A stretch of DNA of 6,288 nt from Candidatus Thorarchaeota archaeon. GTDB taxonomy: Archaea; Asgardarchaeota; Thorarchaeia; Thorarchaeales; Thorarchaeaceae. The stretch lies in contig JAEOST010000510.1 in assembly GCA_016840245.1 (NCBI GenBank), positions 1 to 6,288 of the forward strand, written 5' to 3'. Positions 1-5,820 of the stretch are shown in pieces. A program made the translations under genes and the position numbers. The notes beneath the pieces are model-generated. The model had not been told where the DNA came from and did no database searches. It saw only the letters and a list, made by a program, of their open reading frames with translations. Numbering within the stretch: the first letter of the stretch is position 1; every line of letters begins with the position of its first letter.

Positions 1-101
1 GTGGCTGCAATATTTGAACCGCAACGACAGAGAAAGACTGCAATGTCCTCCTTCTCTTCCTTGGCTTCTGCTTTCTTCTTTTTCTTGCGGCTCAATGACA
101 T
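1..101 (-). CDS. HdrA-like protein (heterodisulfide reductase subunit A family), N-terminal fragment
   Basis: Reading the minus strand from an ATG at 101-99 gives 33 residues before the window edge. The fragment has a very charged leader (five lysines at residues 6-10, then alternating Lys/Glu/Ala to residue 18). It is followed by a hydrophobic strand and the motif F-L-C25-R-C27-G-S-N-I-A-A. The CxCGxNI motif after a short strand is the hallmark N-terminus of HdrA, the FAD- and Fe-S-containing subunit that bifurcates electrons between ferredoxin and a disulfide or other acceptor in HdrABC-type complexes. The gene is divergent from the Fe-S/FwdB-like/cooC unit, so the two share an upstream region. 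No strong Shine-Dalgarno is visible in front of the ATG. The FAD and ferredoxin domains lie outside the window, so a fusion or a shortened HdrA-like protein cannot be excluded. Confidence 0.62.
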   Translation of the reverse strand, partial: MSLSRKKKKKAEAKEEKEDIAVFLCRCGSNIAA

Positions 102-231
102 CACTCTTGTATTGACGTTATTTCGAATAGTTACAAGTTCACCATTTCTTACAGCTGTAGGGGCGTCCTAATATCTTTTTGAATTCGTGACCATACCGGA
201 TAATTGTTATGGAATGGACGAAAACTGAGAT

Positions 232-251
232 AAGATGTGATATTACATCTT
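232..251. promoter_or_regulatory. 20-bp near-perfect palindrome, candidate operator
   Basis: The sequence is AAGATGT-G-ATAT-T-ACATCTT: two perfect 7-bp arms (232-238 and 245-251) around a self-complementary ATAT core, with one mismatched pair (G239/T244). It ends 30 bases upstream of the TTG start at 282, inside the divergent region. Size and symmetry fit the binding site of a dimeric helix-turn-helix regulator, possibly near the transcription start of the plus-strand unit. In RNA the G/T pair would be a wobble, so a hairpin with a short T run (250-253) after it is an alternative reading. No function is demonstrated. Confidence 0.4.
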
Positions 252-267
252 TTGACGCTGCAATGAT

Positions 268-271
268 GGAG
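268..271 (+). promoter_or_regulatory. Ribosome binding site supporting the TTG start at 282
   Basis: GGAG lies 10 bases upstream of TTG 282. The nearest in-frame ATG (297) has no comparable purine-rich site at suitable distance, and the ATG triplets at 263 and 266 are out of frame. Together with the conserved residues encoded between 282 and 297, this decides for the TTG start. Confidence 0.5.
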
Positions 272-281
272 ACTTGGGACC

Positions 282-740
282 TTGAAACTGAATCCTATGG
301 AGCTTTATGCACTTCTACCAAAGACTAACTGCAGGATGTGTGAGGCAAAGACATGTATGGCTTTCGCTACAAAGCTTGCCTTGGGAGATGTAAGTGCAGA
401 TGACTGTCCACCCCTGCTTGAGAGTGGTTTTGAGTCAAACCTCGAGAAGATAAGAGAGATGACTGCACCATTGCAGTCCACAACAGAAACTGGTGTCAAA
501 CTCGATGAGAGTAAATGCACTGGATGTGGAAATTGTGTTGTTGTCTGTCCAGTTGATGTTGCAGCTGAGCCTAACACAAGTCAGGGCTTTGCAGCAAGAA
601 GCACAGACACGGTGTTCAGAGTAGAAAATGGGGTGTCTAAGATAATCAATCTCGATAAATGCAGACGATTTCCACCAGATCGTCTCAACTGCAGAGTCTG
701 TGAACAATATTGCTGCACTGATGCAATAGAGATATGGTAG
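282..740 (+). CDS. Iron-sulfur protein: CFeSP-type 4Fe-4S domain fused to a ferredoxin domain
   Basis: This is a soluble 152-residue electron-transfer protein with two parts. Residues 7-45 match the small 4Fe-4S domain (PF04060 type) found at the N-terminus of the corrinoid/iron-sulfur protein large subunit CdhE/AcsC and in RnfB: P-K-T-N-C17-x2-C20-x4-C25-M-A-F-A, then C42-P. Residues 74-152 form a ferredoxin-like domain. One cluster motif is C79-x2-C82-x2-C85-x3-C89-P. The second is looser: C127, then C137-x2-C140-x3-C144, with C145 adjacent. In CFeSP the first domain delivers low-potential electrons to cobalt. Here it stands without any corrinoid-binding barrel. The stop codon abuts the GTG of the FwdB-like gene, so the two products are probably made together and may interact. 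The start is TTG, which gives the typical Met-Lys-Leu-Asn-Pro opening before the first cluster. Cofactor assignment is firm; the physiological partner is inference. Confidence 0.85.
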   Translation: MKLNPMELYALLPKTNCRMCEAKTCMAFATKLALGDVSADDCPPLLESGFESNLEKIREMTAPLQSTTETGVKLDESKCTGCGNCVVVCPVDVAAEPNTSQGFAARSTDTVFRVENGVSKIINLDKCRRFPPDRLNCRVCEQYCCTDAIEIW

Positions 741-1943
741 GTGAAAATAGTGGAAGAGATAGTCTGCAATGGATGCTCCCTGCTATGCGACGACACTGTT
801 ATCGAGATTGAGGGTAAGGAATTGAAGTCTTTAGGATTATGTATGCTAGGACATGTACACCTCATGGCTGCAATCAGTCATTCGGATTCATCGAGTTCAG
901 TTGATGCAAGCCTGAAGAAAGCAGCAGACCTACTAGTCTCCGCAAAAACCCCGCTTCTCTTTGGATTCTCACAAGCATCAAATGAAGCAATCAAAGTAGG
1001 TCTATCTATTGCAGCCTCTCTTGGAACTACACTCGAGTCATTGGCTGAACTTGGTCTTGCACAAGCTTTGCAGCATGATATCCACAAATTGAAGCTTGAA
1101 GCTGATTTGGATTATGCTCGCAATAACGGAGAGTTTGTCATCTACTGGGGTTCAAATCCTGCTGAGAGTAGCCATAGACATCCAAGCAGATTCACTGTCT
1201 TTCCAAGGGGCGAAAAGACACCTGAAGGAATTGAGAGCCGAACAATTGGTGTCGTTGATGTTCGAGAGAGCGAGACAATGAAGATGGCAAACCATCGATT
1301 CATTATCCCTGTCGGTTCTGATGCAGAGCTATTAGACACAATCAGAGGTGACTTCACCGGGGAGTCTGGTGTATCAGATTCAGTATTGGGTATCTCCGCT
1401 CAGATGATCATAGGTTTTGTCAACGCTCTCAAGAAGTCTGATTGTACAATTATTTTCTATGGTAGCGGATTACTCAACTCTGGGAATTATCAGAAGAATC
1501 TTTCAGCCCTCTCCAGCCTCATAGGCGCAATTCGAAACACAAGCAAAGCGGCGTTTGCTTTACCAATGTGGCATGATAGTAATGGAATGGGTATCGTTAA
1601 GACAAAACCGAAGAGTTCTCAACCCACAGGTCTTCAGAAGCTGATTTCTGATGAAACCGATGTGGTTCTTGTTGTGGCAGAGGATTCACTTGCCGCTATA
1701 CCCGGACCTGCAGCAAAAGCACTGGCAAACAAACAGATTATCTATATTGGACCCCCGGGTGGGCTCACTGATCAGAGAGCTGCTGTTTCGATACACACAC
1801 CCGATGATGTTATGGTGAGTCTTGGTAGCATGACGCGAGTAGACATGGTCGACATTGAATCTAAGGATTGGAGTATGAGTAAGAATAAAGTGGGTAGTTT
1901 GCAGGATGTTCTCAGTCGTTTACAGGAACTTGTGAAGAAGTGA
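741..1943 (+). CDS. FwdB-like protein (formylmethanofuran dehydrogenase subunit B family), apparently lacking the W/Mo ligand
   Basis: This 400-residue member of the molybdopterin oxidoreductase superfamily is closest to FwdB/FmdB, the catalytic formate dehydrogenase-like subunit that reduces CO2 in the first step of the archaeal methyl branch. Seen: an N-terminal 4Fe-4S motif C9-x2-C12-x3-C16-D-D with C34, then P-L-L-F-G-F-S around 71-77. These are followed by the FwdB signature Y-W-G-S-N-P with a downstream R-H-P-S-R-F (roughly residues 135-155) and a VDxR pterin-binding-like segment. In an ungapped alignment made from memory of FwdB, the metal-binding Cys and the next His fall on Gly105 and Leu106. 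No Cys or in-frame TGA is nearby. The linker after the cluster (about 46-54, serine-rich) is shorter than in FwdB, which is usually about 430 residues. GTG start directly after the preceding stop suggests translational coupling. It may bind pterin or serve as an electron-transfer or scaffold subunit; true formylmethanofuran dehydrogenase activity is doubtful. Confidence 0.8.
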   Translation: MKIVEEIVCNGCSLLCDDTVIEIEGKELKSLGLCMLGHVHLMAAISHSDSSSSVDASLKKAADLLVSAKTPLLFGFSQASNEAIKVGLSIAASLGTTLESLAELGLAQALQHDIHKLKLEADLDYARNNGEFVIYWGSNPAESSHRHPSRFTVFPRGEKTPEGIESRTIGVVDVRESETMKMANHRFIIPVGSDAELLDTIRGDFTGESGVSDSVLGISAQMIIGFVNALKKSDCTIIFYGSGLLNSGNYQKNLSALSSLIGAIRNTSKAAFALPMWHDSNGMGIVKTKPKSSQPTGLQKLISDETDVVLVVAEDSLAAIPGPAAKALANKQIIYIGPPGGLTDQRAAVSIHTPDDVMVSLGSMTRVDMVDIESKDWSMSKNKVGSLQDVLSRLQELVKK

Positions 1944-1946
1944 GGG
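1942..1946 (+). promoter_or_regulatory. Ribosome binding site of the cooC-like gene
   Basis: GAGGG overlaps the TGA stop of the FwdB-like gene and lies 10 bases before ATG 1957. This supports that start and tight coupling of the two genes. Confidence 0.5.
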
Positions 1947-1956
1947 ATGAATTAGA

Positions 1957-2763
1957 ATGAAGATAGCAGTAGCAGGAAAAGGTGGCGTAGGTAAGACAAC
2001 AGTTGCTGGAACAATAGCTAGGCTTCTAGGACAGGACGGTCTCAGGATACTTGCTGTTGATGCAGACCCAAGCTACACATTGTGGTCCGCACTTGGTATC
2101 TCAGCCGAAGCTGCGAAAGAAATTGTACCTCTGACAGAGAATGAGCCACTTCTAGAGGAGCGTCTTATGCTAGACTCAAGCCAGTCATTGAGCAAGTTCT
2201 TCAAGATGAACCCAAAGGTGGATGATCTAGCTGAGAAGTTCGCCATTGAGGGTCCTGATAATGTAAGCCTATTAGTTGCAGGTACAGTTGACCTTGGTGA
2301 TTCAGGATGTATGTGTCCATCTGCAACCCTTCTCAAGTCATTGATGCGTCATCTAGTTCTTGGTACCGACGAAGCATTCGTCATGGATATGGATGCTGGG
2401 ATTGAGAATCTTGGTCGCGGTACAACACGGGGGATGGATGCACTAATTGTTGTGACAGAGCCAGGACGTAGATCACTTGCTATTCTATCCAAAATCAAGA
2501 AGTTGGCAGAGGACATAGATGTAGGGCAGGTCTTCGCTGTAGGTAATAAGGTCGCTACTTCTGAGGATGAGGAGATGATTCGTGAGTGGGTAGAGCGTGA
2601 TGGAATCCTGCTCTTAGGTTCAGTCCCACTTGATGAAACCATCAAGGCAGCAGACCGCGAGGGAGTTGCTCCTATAGACCTTGATCCTGACTCAATAGGT
2701 ATGATGGCGATAAAAACAATCAAACAAGCTCTTATTTCTAAAGTTGGTAATTTGTCGAAGTGA
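1957..2763 (+). CDS. cooC: CooC/AcsF-type nickel-insertion ATPase for CO dehydrogenase
   Basis: This 268-residue cytoplasmic P-loop ATPase belongs to the MinD/SIMIBI class. Residues 7-15 form the deviant Walker A GKGGVGKTT, with the signature lysine K8. D35-A-D37-P is the switch I region, and V-M-D-M-D-A-G (142-148) is the Walker B region. The sequence G-C118-M-C120-P carries the CxC pair that binds nickel or zinc across the dimer interface in CooC, which separates it from MinD and other relatives. The family helps insert nickel into the C-cluster of CO dehydrogenase in an ATP-dependent way. Its place directly upstream of cdhA fits, although in Methanosarcina cooC lies after cdhC. It follows the FwdB-like gene by 13 bases and is last in its unit, with a 165-bp gap before cdhA. 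Length and motifs are complete. Confidence 0.93.
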   Translation: MKIAVAGKGGVGKTTVAGTIARLLGQDGLRILAVDADPSYTLWSALGISAEAAKEIVPLTENEPLLEERLMLDSSQSLSKFFKMNPKVDDLAEKFAIEGPDNVSLLVAGTVDLGDSGCMCPSATLLKSLMRHLVLGTDEAFVMDMDAGIENLGRGTTRGMDALIVVTEPGRRSLAILSKIKKLAEDIDVGQVFAVGNKVATSEDEEMIREWVERDGILLLGSVPLDETIKAADREGVAPIDLDPDSIGMMAIKTIKQALISKVGNLSK

Positions 2764-2782
2764 CGTTTTGAAATTGTCGATT

Positions 2783-2822
2783 GTTGTTTGAATGCTTTCT
2801 GAAATGGTCATTTTCATACAAC
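2783..2822. repeat. Imperfect inverted repeat between cooC and cdhA
   Basis: GTTGTTTGAA (2783-2792) and TTCATACAAC (2813-2822) are complementary at 9 of 10 positions across a 20-base loop, and the loop contains a small TTTC/GAAA pair. It starts 20 bases after the cooC stop codon. It could be part of a transcription end for the upstream unit or a regulator site for cdhA. It could also be chance in AT-rich DNA. Confidence 0.25.
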
Positions 2823-2868
2823 TTAACGATTGATACCAAAACTCAGTAAAAGGTACATTACCGATTCG

Positions 2869-2881
2869 CAACCTTATTATG
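2869..2881 (+). promoter_or_regulatory. Candidate archaeal promoter of the cdhABC operon
   Basis: GCAACCTTATTATGG-like sequence (TATA-type core TTATTAT at 2874-2880) lies about 50 bases upstream of ATG 2929. Transcription would start roughly 25 bases downstream, near 2903-2907, leaving a short leader. A small dyad, GGTA-CAT-TACC (2852-2862), sits just upstream. The core is not a perfect consensus, so this is a candidate only. Confidence 0.35.
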
Positions 2882-2928
2882 GCGCGTTGCGTCGAGTCAC
2901 GTTATTAGGTACAGGAACTTGATGAGCC

Positions 2929-5271
2929 ATGAAGAAGAAAGTACACTTCAAGGCGGATGAGGCGGACACTGGTCTAGGAAAATTCAAGGGTCTAGAGGTT
3001 CGAATCGGTGAAGTCATCGATGATGAATGGGATGAACCCATGGGCCCCACTCCGAAACCAAGTCCAACAACACTTCGCTCCTGGGATCATAAGCTCTTAG
3101 CTCGTTATCAACCATCTTACATGCCTTACTGTCAAGTATGTTGTCTTTGTACAATGGGCAAGTGTGATTTGACTGGTGATAAGAGAGGGGCTTGTGGATT
3201 GGATATTAAAGGTCAACAGGCAAGAATTGTGTTAGCAGCTGCAAATATAGGAAATGCCGCTCACTTAGCACATGCAAGACATCTTGTTGAGCATCTGATT
3301 GAGGAATTTGGTCCACAAGAAGCACTTGAACAGGGGCCAGGTACCGAGATACATGCACCTGTTACTCGATTGGTAACAGGAATGCGTCCACGTACATTGG
3401 AGGATGCAAGCATTGTTCTTGATTACTGTGAAACTCAACTTGCACATACTCTCTCAGCCACACACACAGGCCAAGAGGGAAGTTGGCTAGATTTTGAGAG
3501 TAAGGTGCTTCATGTTGGAATGATTGACCAAGTAAGCATGGAAATTGCAGATCTTGCACAAATCTCAACATTCGGATTTCCAAAGGCAGATCCAGAAGCA
3601 CCTCTCGTTGATTCTGGAATTGGTCTAATGGACGCGAATAAGGCTATTATTCTAACAATAGGGCATAACATTATTCCTGCAGCTTCAATTACAGATTATA
3701 TCACAGAGAAAAGACTTGGGAGTGAGGTTGAGGTTGGAGGAATGTGTTGCACAGCTTGGGACATCACTCGAAGAGATCCAACGGCAAAGGTTATTGGACC
3801 TATCTCTTGGCAGCTTAGGTTCATCCGAGCCGGAACTGCTGATGTCATAGTGGTGGATGAGCAGTGTATCAGGACCGATGTTGTCCGAGAAGCTCAGAAG
3901 GTTGGTGCTCCTGTGATTTCTACTTGCGACAAGGCAGTGATGGGACTTCCAGATAGAACTGATGATCCAATCGATTCCATTGTGGAAGAACTAGTATCAG
4001 GTAAGATTCCTGGTGCTTTTATCCATGACCACCACAAAGTCGGAGAAGTAGCTACAAAAGTGGCAATTGCAGTCAAACCAGTTAGACGAAAGAAGAAATA
4101 CTTCCCAACTAAGAAGCAGATACAGAAAATGGCTGCAGAATGTAAGAAATGCATGGAGTGTGTGAGAGCCTGTCCCAATGACCAGCCTGTTCAAGCTGCT
4201 GTGCTTGCAGCGCAAGTCGGAAACATGGAGCTACTACGCGAAATTTACCATAATTGTATCGGATGTGCACGCTGTGAATCTGCATGCCCTAATGACTATG
4301 ACCTTCATAGCTGGATGGTTGTAGCTGCCAGTGAAGATTGCAAGGCTGACACATACAAGGTACGAACAGGTCGAGGAGCTATCCAAGATACTGAGATTCG
4401 AAGGGTTGGTCAACCAATTGTATTTGGCGAGATTCCTGGTGTAATAGCTCATGTTGGATGTGCAAACTATCCTGGAGGCGGGAAAGATATTCATGACATG
4501 GCTGAGGAGTTTGCCAAACGCAGATTCATAATTGTCACTTCGGGATGTGCAGCAATTTCTGCTGGACACGTCTTAGATGAGAATGGTCAATCAATATATG
4601 AACGACGCGATGGCTCATTCGATGCAGGAAGTGTATTGAACGTTGGCTCTTGCGTTTCAAATCCTCATATTGCAGGAGCCGCAATCAAGATTGCTGCAAT
4701 ATTTGCTAAGCGGAACCTACGTGGTAACTATGCAGAGATTGCAGACTATATTCACAATCGAGTGGGTGCTGTAGGTATCTCTTGGGGTGCTATGTCCCAG
4801 AAGGCTGCCTCCATTGCATCTGGATTCTGGCGATTGGGAGTTCCAGTAATTGTTGGTCCACATGGGTCCAAATATCGACGGATGCTTCTCGGTCGAGCTG
4901 ATAGAGAGAGAGATTGGATTGTCTACGACGCACGAACTGGAGATCGTGTGCCTACTGCACCCGGTCCAGAGCATCTATTCTATGCTGCTGAAACCGTGGC
5001 TGAGTGTAATGTCATGACAGCAAAGCTCTGTATCAGACCAAATGACACCGGAAAGGGTCGATCAATCAAATTGAGTCACTATGTAGACCTCCATGAAACA
5101 CACTATGGGTACTTCCCAGAAGACGTCTGGAAGTATATCCGACGAGATACTGACATACCCATAACACTCAAGGAAAAGATACTGGCTCAGATGAAAGAGA
5201 ACAAATGGAAAGAGAGACGTATTCCTGATCCAACACTGCTCAAGGAGCAGATTATCGGAGGTGGTGTGTAA
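2929..5271 (+). CDS. cdhA: CO dehydrogenase/acetyl-CoA synthase complex, alpha subunit (nickel CO dehydrogenase)
   Basis: This 780-residue catalytic subunit interconverts CO2 and CO at a Ni-Fe-S C-cluster; the length is normal for archaeal CdhA (about 800). N-terminal cysteines C68, C71, C72, C74, C79 and C89 in the segment ending R-G-A-C-G supply the B- and D-cluster sites. The expected C-cluster ligands all seem present: H246 (G-H-N-I-I-P), C273/C274, C313 (E-Q-C-I-R), C511 (V-G-C-A-N-Y), C540 (S-G-C-A-A) and C575 (G-S-C-V-S-N). Residues 405-454 form the two-cluster ferredoxin-like insert that marks archaeal CdhA: C405-x2-C408-x2-C411-x3-C415-P and C443-x2-C446-x2-C449-x3-C453-P. This route links the active site to ferredoxin. 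The protein opens a tightly spaced operon with cdhB (2-base gap) and cdhC. ATG 2929 keeps the conserved N-terminal region; its ribosome binding site is weak. Assignment of single ligands is by motif order, not structure. Confidence 0.97.
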   Translation: MKKKVHFKADEADTGLGKFKGLEVRIGEVIDDEWDEPMGPTPKPSPTTLRSWDHKLLARYQPSYMPYCQVCCLCTMGKCDLTGDKRGACGLDIKGQQARIVLAAANIGNAAHLAHARHLVEHLIEEFGPQEALEQGPGTEIHAPVTRLVTGMRPRTLEDASIVLDYCETQLAHTLSATHTGQEGSWLDFESKVLHVGMIDQVSMEIADLAQISTFGFPKADPEAPLVDSGIGLMDANKAIILTIGHNIIPAASITDYITEKRLGSEVEVGGMCCTAWDITRRDPTAKVIGPISWQLRFIRAGTADVIVVDEQCIRTDVVREAQKVGAPVISTCDKAVMGLPDRTDDPIDSIVEELVSGKIPGAFIHDHHKVGEVATKVAIAVKPVRRKKKYFPTKKQIQKMAAECKKCMECVRACPNDQPVQAAVLAAQVGNMELLREIYHNCIGCARCESACPNDYDLHSWMVVAASEDCKADTYKVRTGRGAIQDTEIRRVGQPIVFGEIPGVIAHVGCANYPGGGKDIHDMAEEFAKRRFIIVTSGCAAISAGHVLDENGQSIYERRDGSFDAGSVLNVGSCVSNPHIAGAAIKIAAIFAKRNLRGNYAEIADYIHNRVGAVGISWGAMSQKAASIASGFWRLGVPVIVGPHGSKYRRMLLGRADRERDWIVYDARTGDRVPTAPGPEHLFYAAETVAECNVMTAKLCIRPNDTGKGRSIKLSHYVDLHETHYGYFPEDVWKYIRRDTDIPITLKEKILAQMKENKWKERRIPDPTLLKEQIIGGGV
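5257..5263 (+). promoter_or_regulatory. Ribosome binding site of cdhB inside the end of cdhA
   Basis: GGAGGTG is a near-ideal archaeal Shine-Dalgarno site 10 bases before ATG 5274. It is encoded within the final Gly-Gly-Gly codons of cdhA. Confidence 0.65.
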
Positions 5272-5273
5272 CA

Positions 5274-5819
5274 ATGATGCGTCCAATACCTTGGCAAACA
5301 GGAGAGATATGTGGTCCTGATAGCGCCAAAGCACTATCAAAAGCTGCAGTCCTCCAGAGAGACCTGAAGAAGGCAAAGAAGCCACTCTTGATTGTTGGAG
5401 CTGACGCTGTCGGTATGAAGCATGGAAAGGGTGACATGATTGACTATGCACTCGCGATATCAGAAGCTGGCAAGATTCCCATTGTCGCTACTGGTGGTGC
5501 AATCAAAGCCTTTGTTGAGAAGGGATTTGAAGGAGCTAAATCTATGGGTGCCATGGAGCTAGCATTCTACCTTCAGGATGAAGAATGGACAGGACCTCAT
5601 GGAAAGGGTCCACATGACATGATACTGATCTATGGCATTACCTACTACATGCAGTGGACACTCCTTTCCGCAGTGATGAATTTCGCCCCACAAATCACAT
5701 CAATCCCTCTAGGGCGATATTTTCAGCCACATGCAAAGTGGTCCTTCCCAAACATGAAGGAGAAACAATGGCATGAAGCTCTCGACGAAATTCTTGAGCT
5801 CATAGGAGGAGGTAAGTAA
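5274..5819 (+). CDS. cdhB: CO dehydrogenase/acetyl-CoA synthase complex, epsilon subunit
   Basis: This 181-residue partner of CdhA in the alpha2-epsilon2 CO dehydrogenase component of the archaeal complex is close to the usual length of about 170. The conserved N-terminal segment I-P-W-Q-T-G-x-I-C-G-P (residues 5-15) is followed by a helix. After it comes the strand P-L-L-I-V-G-A-D-A (about 39-47) that begins the Rossmann-like core, and a second strand I-P-I-V-A-T-G. The subunit has no Fe-S motif and is thought to stabilise the alpha subunit or help its electron transfer; its precise role is not settled. It starts 2 bases after the cdhA stop and ends 1 base before cdhC. An ATG at 5277 immediately follows the first one and cannot be ruled out as the start. 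Confidence 0.95.
   Translation: MMRPIPWQTGEICGPDSAKALSKAAVLQRDLKKAKKPLLIVGADAVGMKHGKGDMIDYALAISEAGKIPIVATGGAIKAFVEKGFEGAKSMGAMELAFYLQDEEWTGPHGKGPHDMILIYGITYYMQWTLLSAVMNFAPQITSIPLGRYFQPHAKWSFPNMKEKQWHEALDEILELIGGGK
5808..5813 (+). promoter_or_regulatory. Ribosome binding site of cdhC inside the end of cdhB
   Basis: GGAGGT, part of a longer AGGAGG repeat from 5804, lies 7 bases before ATG 5821. It is encoded by the terminal Gly-Gly-Gly codons of cdhB. It fixes the cdhC start. Confidence 0.65.
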
Positions 5820-5820
5820 A

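Larger units (their letters stand above)
102..281. other. Divergent intergenic region
   Basis: These 180 bases separate the minus-strand hdrA-like start from the plus-strand TTG start at 282. No coding frame with sensible composition is visible. The region should hold the promoters of both units. AT-rich stretches that could serve as TATA elements are at about 201-210 (plus direction, TAATTGTTAT) and about 169-180 (minus direction, AAAAAGATATTA), but neither is a clean archaeal BRE/TATA match. The clearest structure is the palindrome at 232-251, listed separately. I see no RNA gene or repeat array. Confidence 0.6.

Noticed and set aside
4..16. 13-base exact repeat GCTGCAATATTTG, also at 4693-4705
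   Set aside because: Both copies are in coding sequence of unrelated genes in opposite orientation; a short match like this is plausible by chance.
1053..1058. Possible selenocysteine or frameshift explaining the missing metal ligand in the FwdB-like protein
   Set aside because: The frame is open throughout, there is no in-frame TGA, and conserved FwdB segments continue in the same frame on both sides.
2764..2928. Small gene or RNA in the cooC-cdhA gap
   Set aside because: No frame with a credible start and ribosome binding site, and no tRNA-like fold or strongly paired structure was seen.
3265..4569. Several open frames of 60-111 codons on the minus strand inside cdhA
   Set aside because: They lie opposite a strongly supported gene, have odd residue composition rich in Cys, His and Ser, no recognisable domain and no ribosome binding sites; they are shadows.
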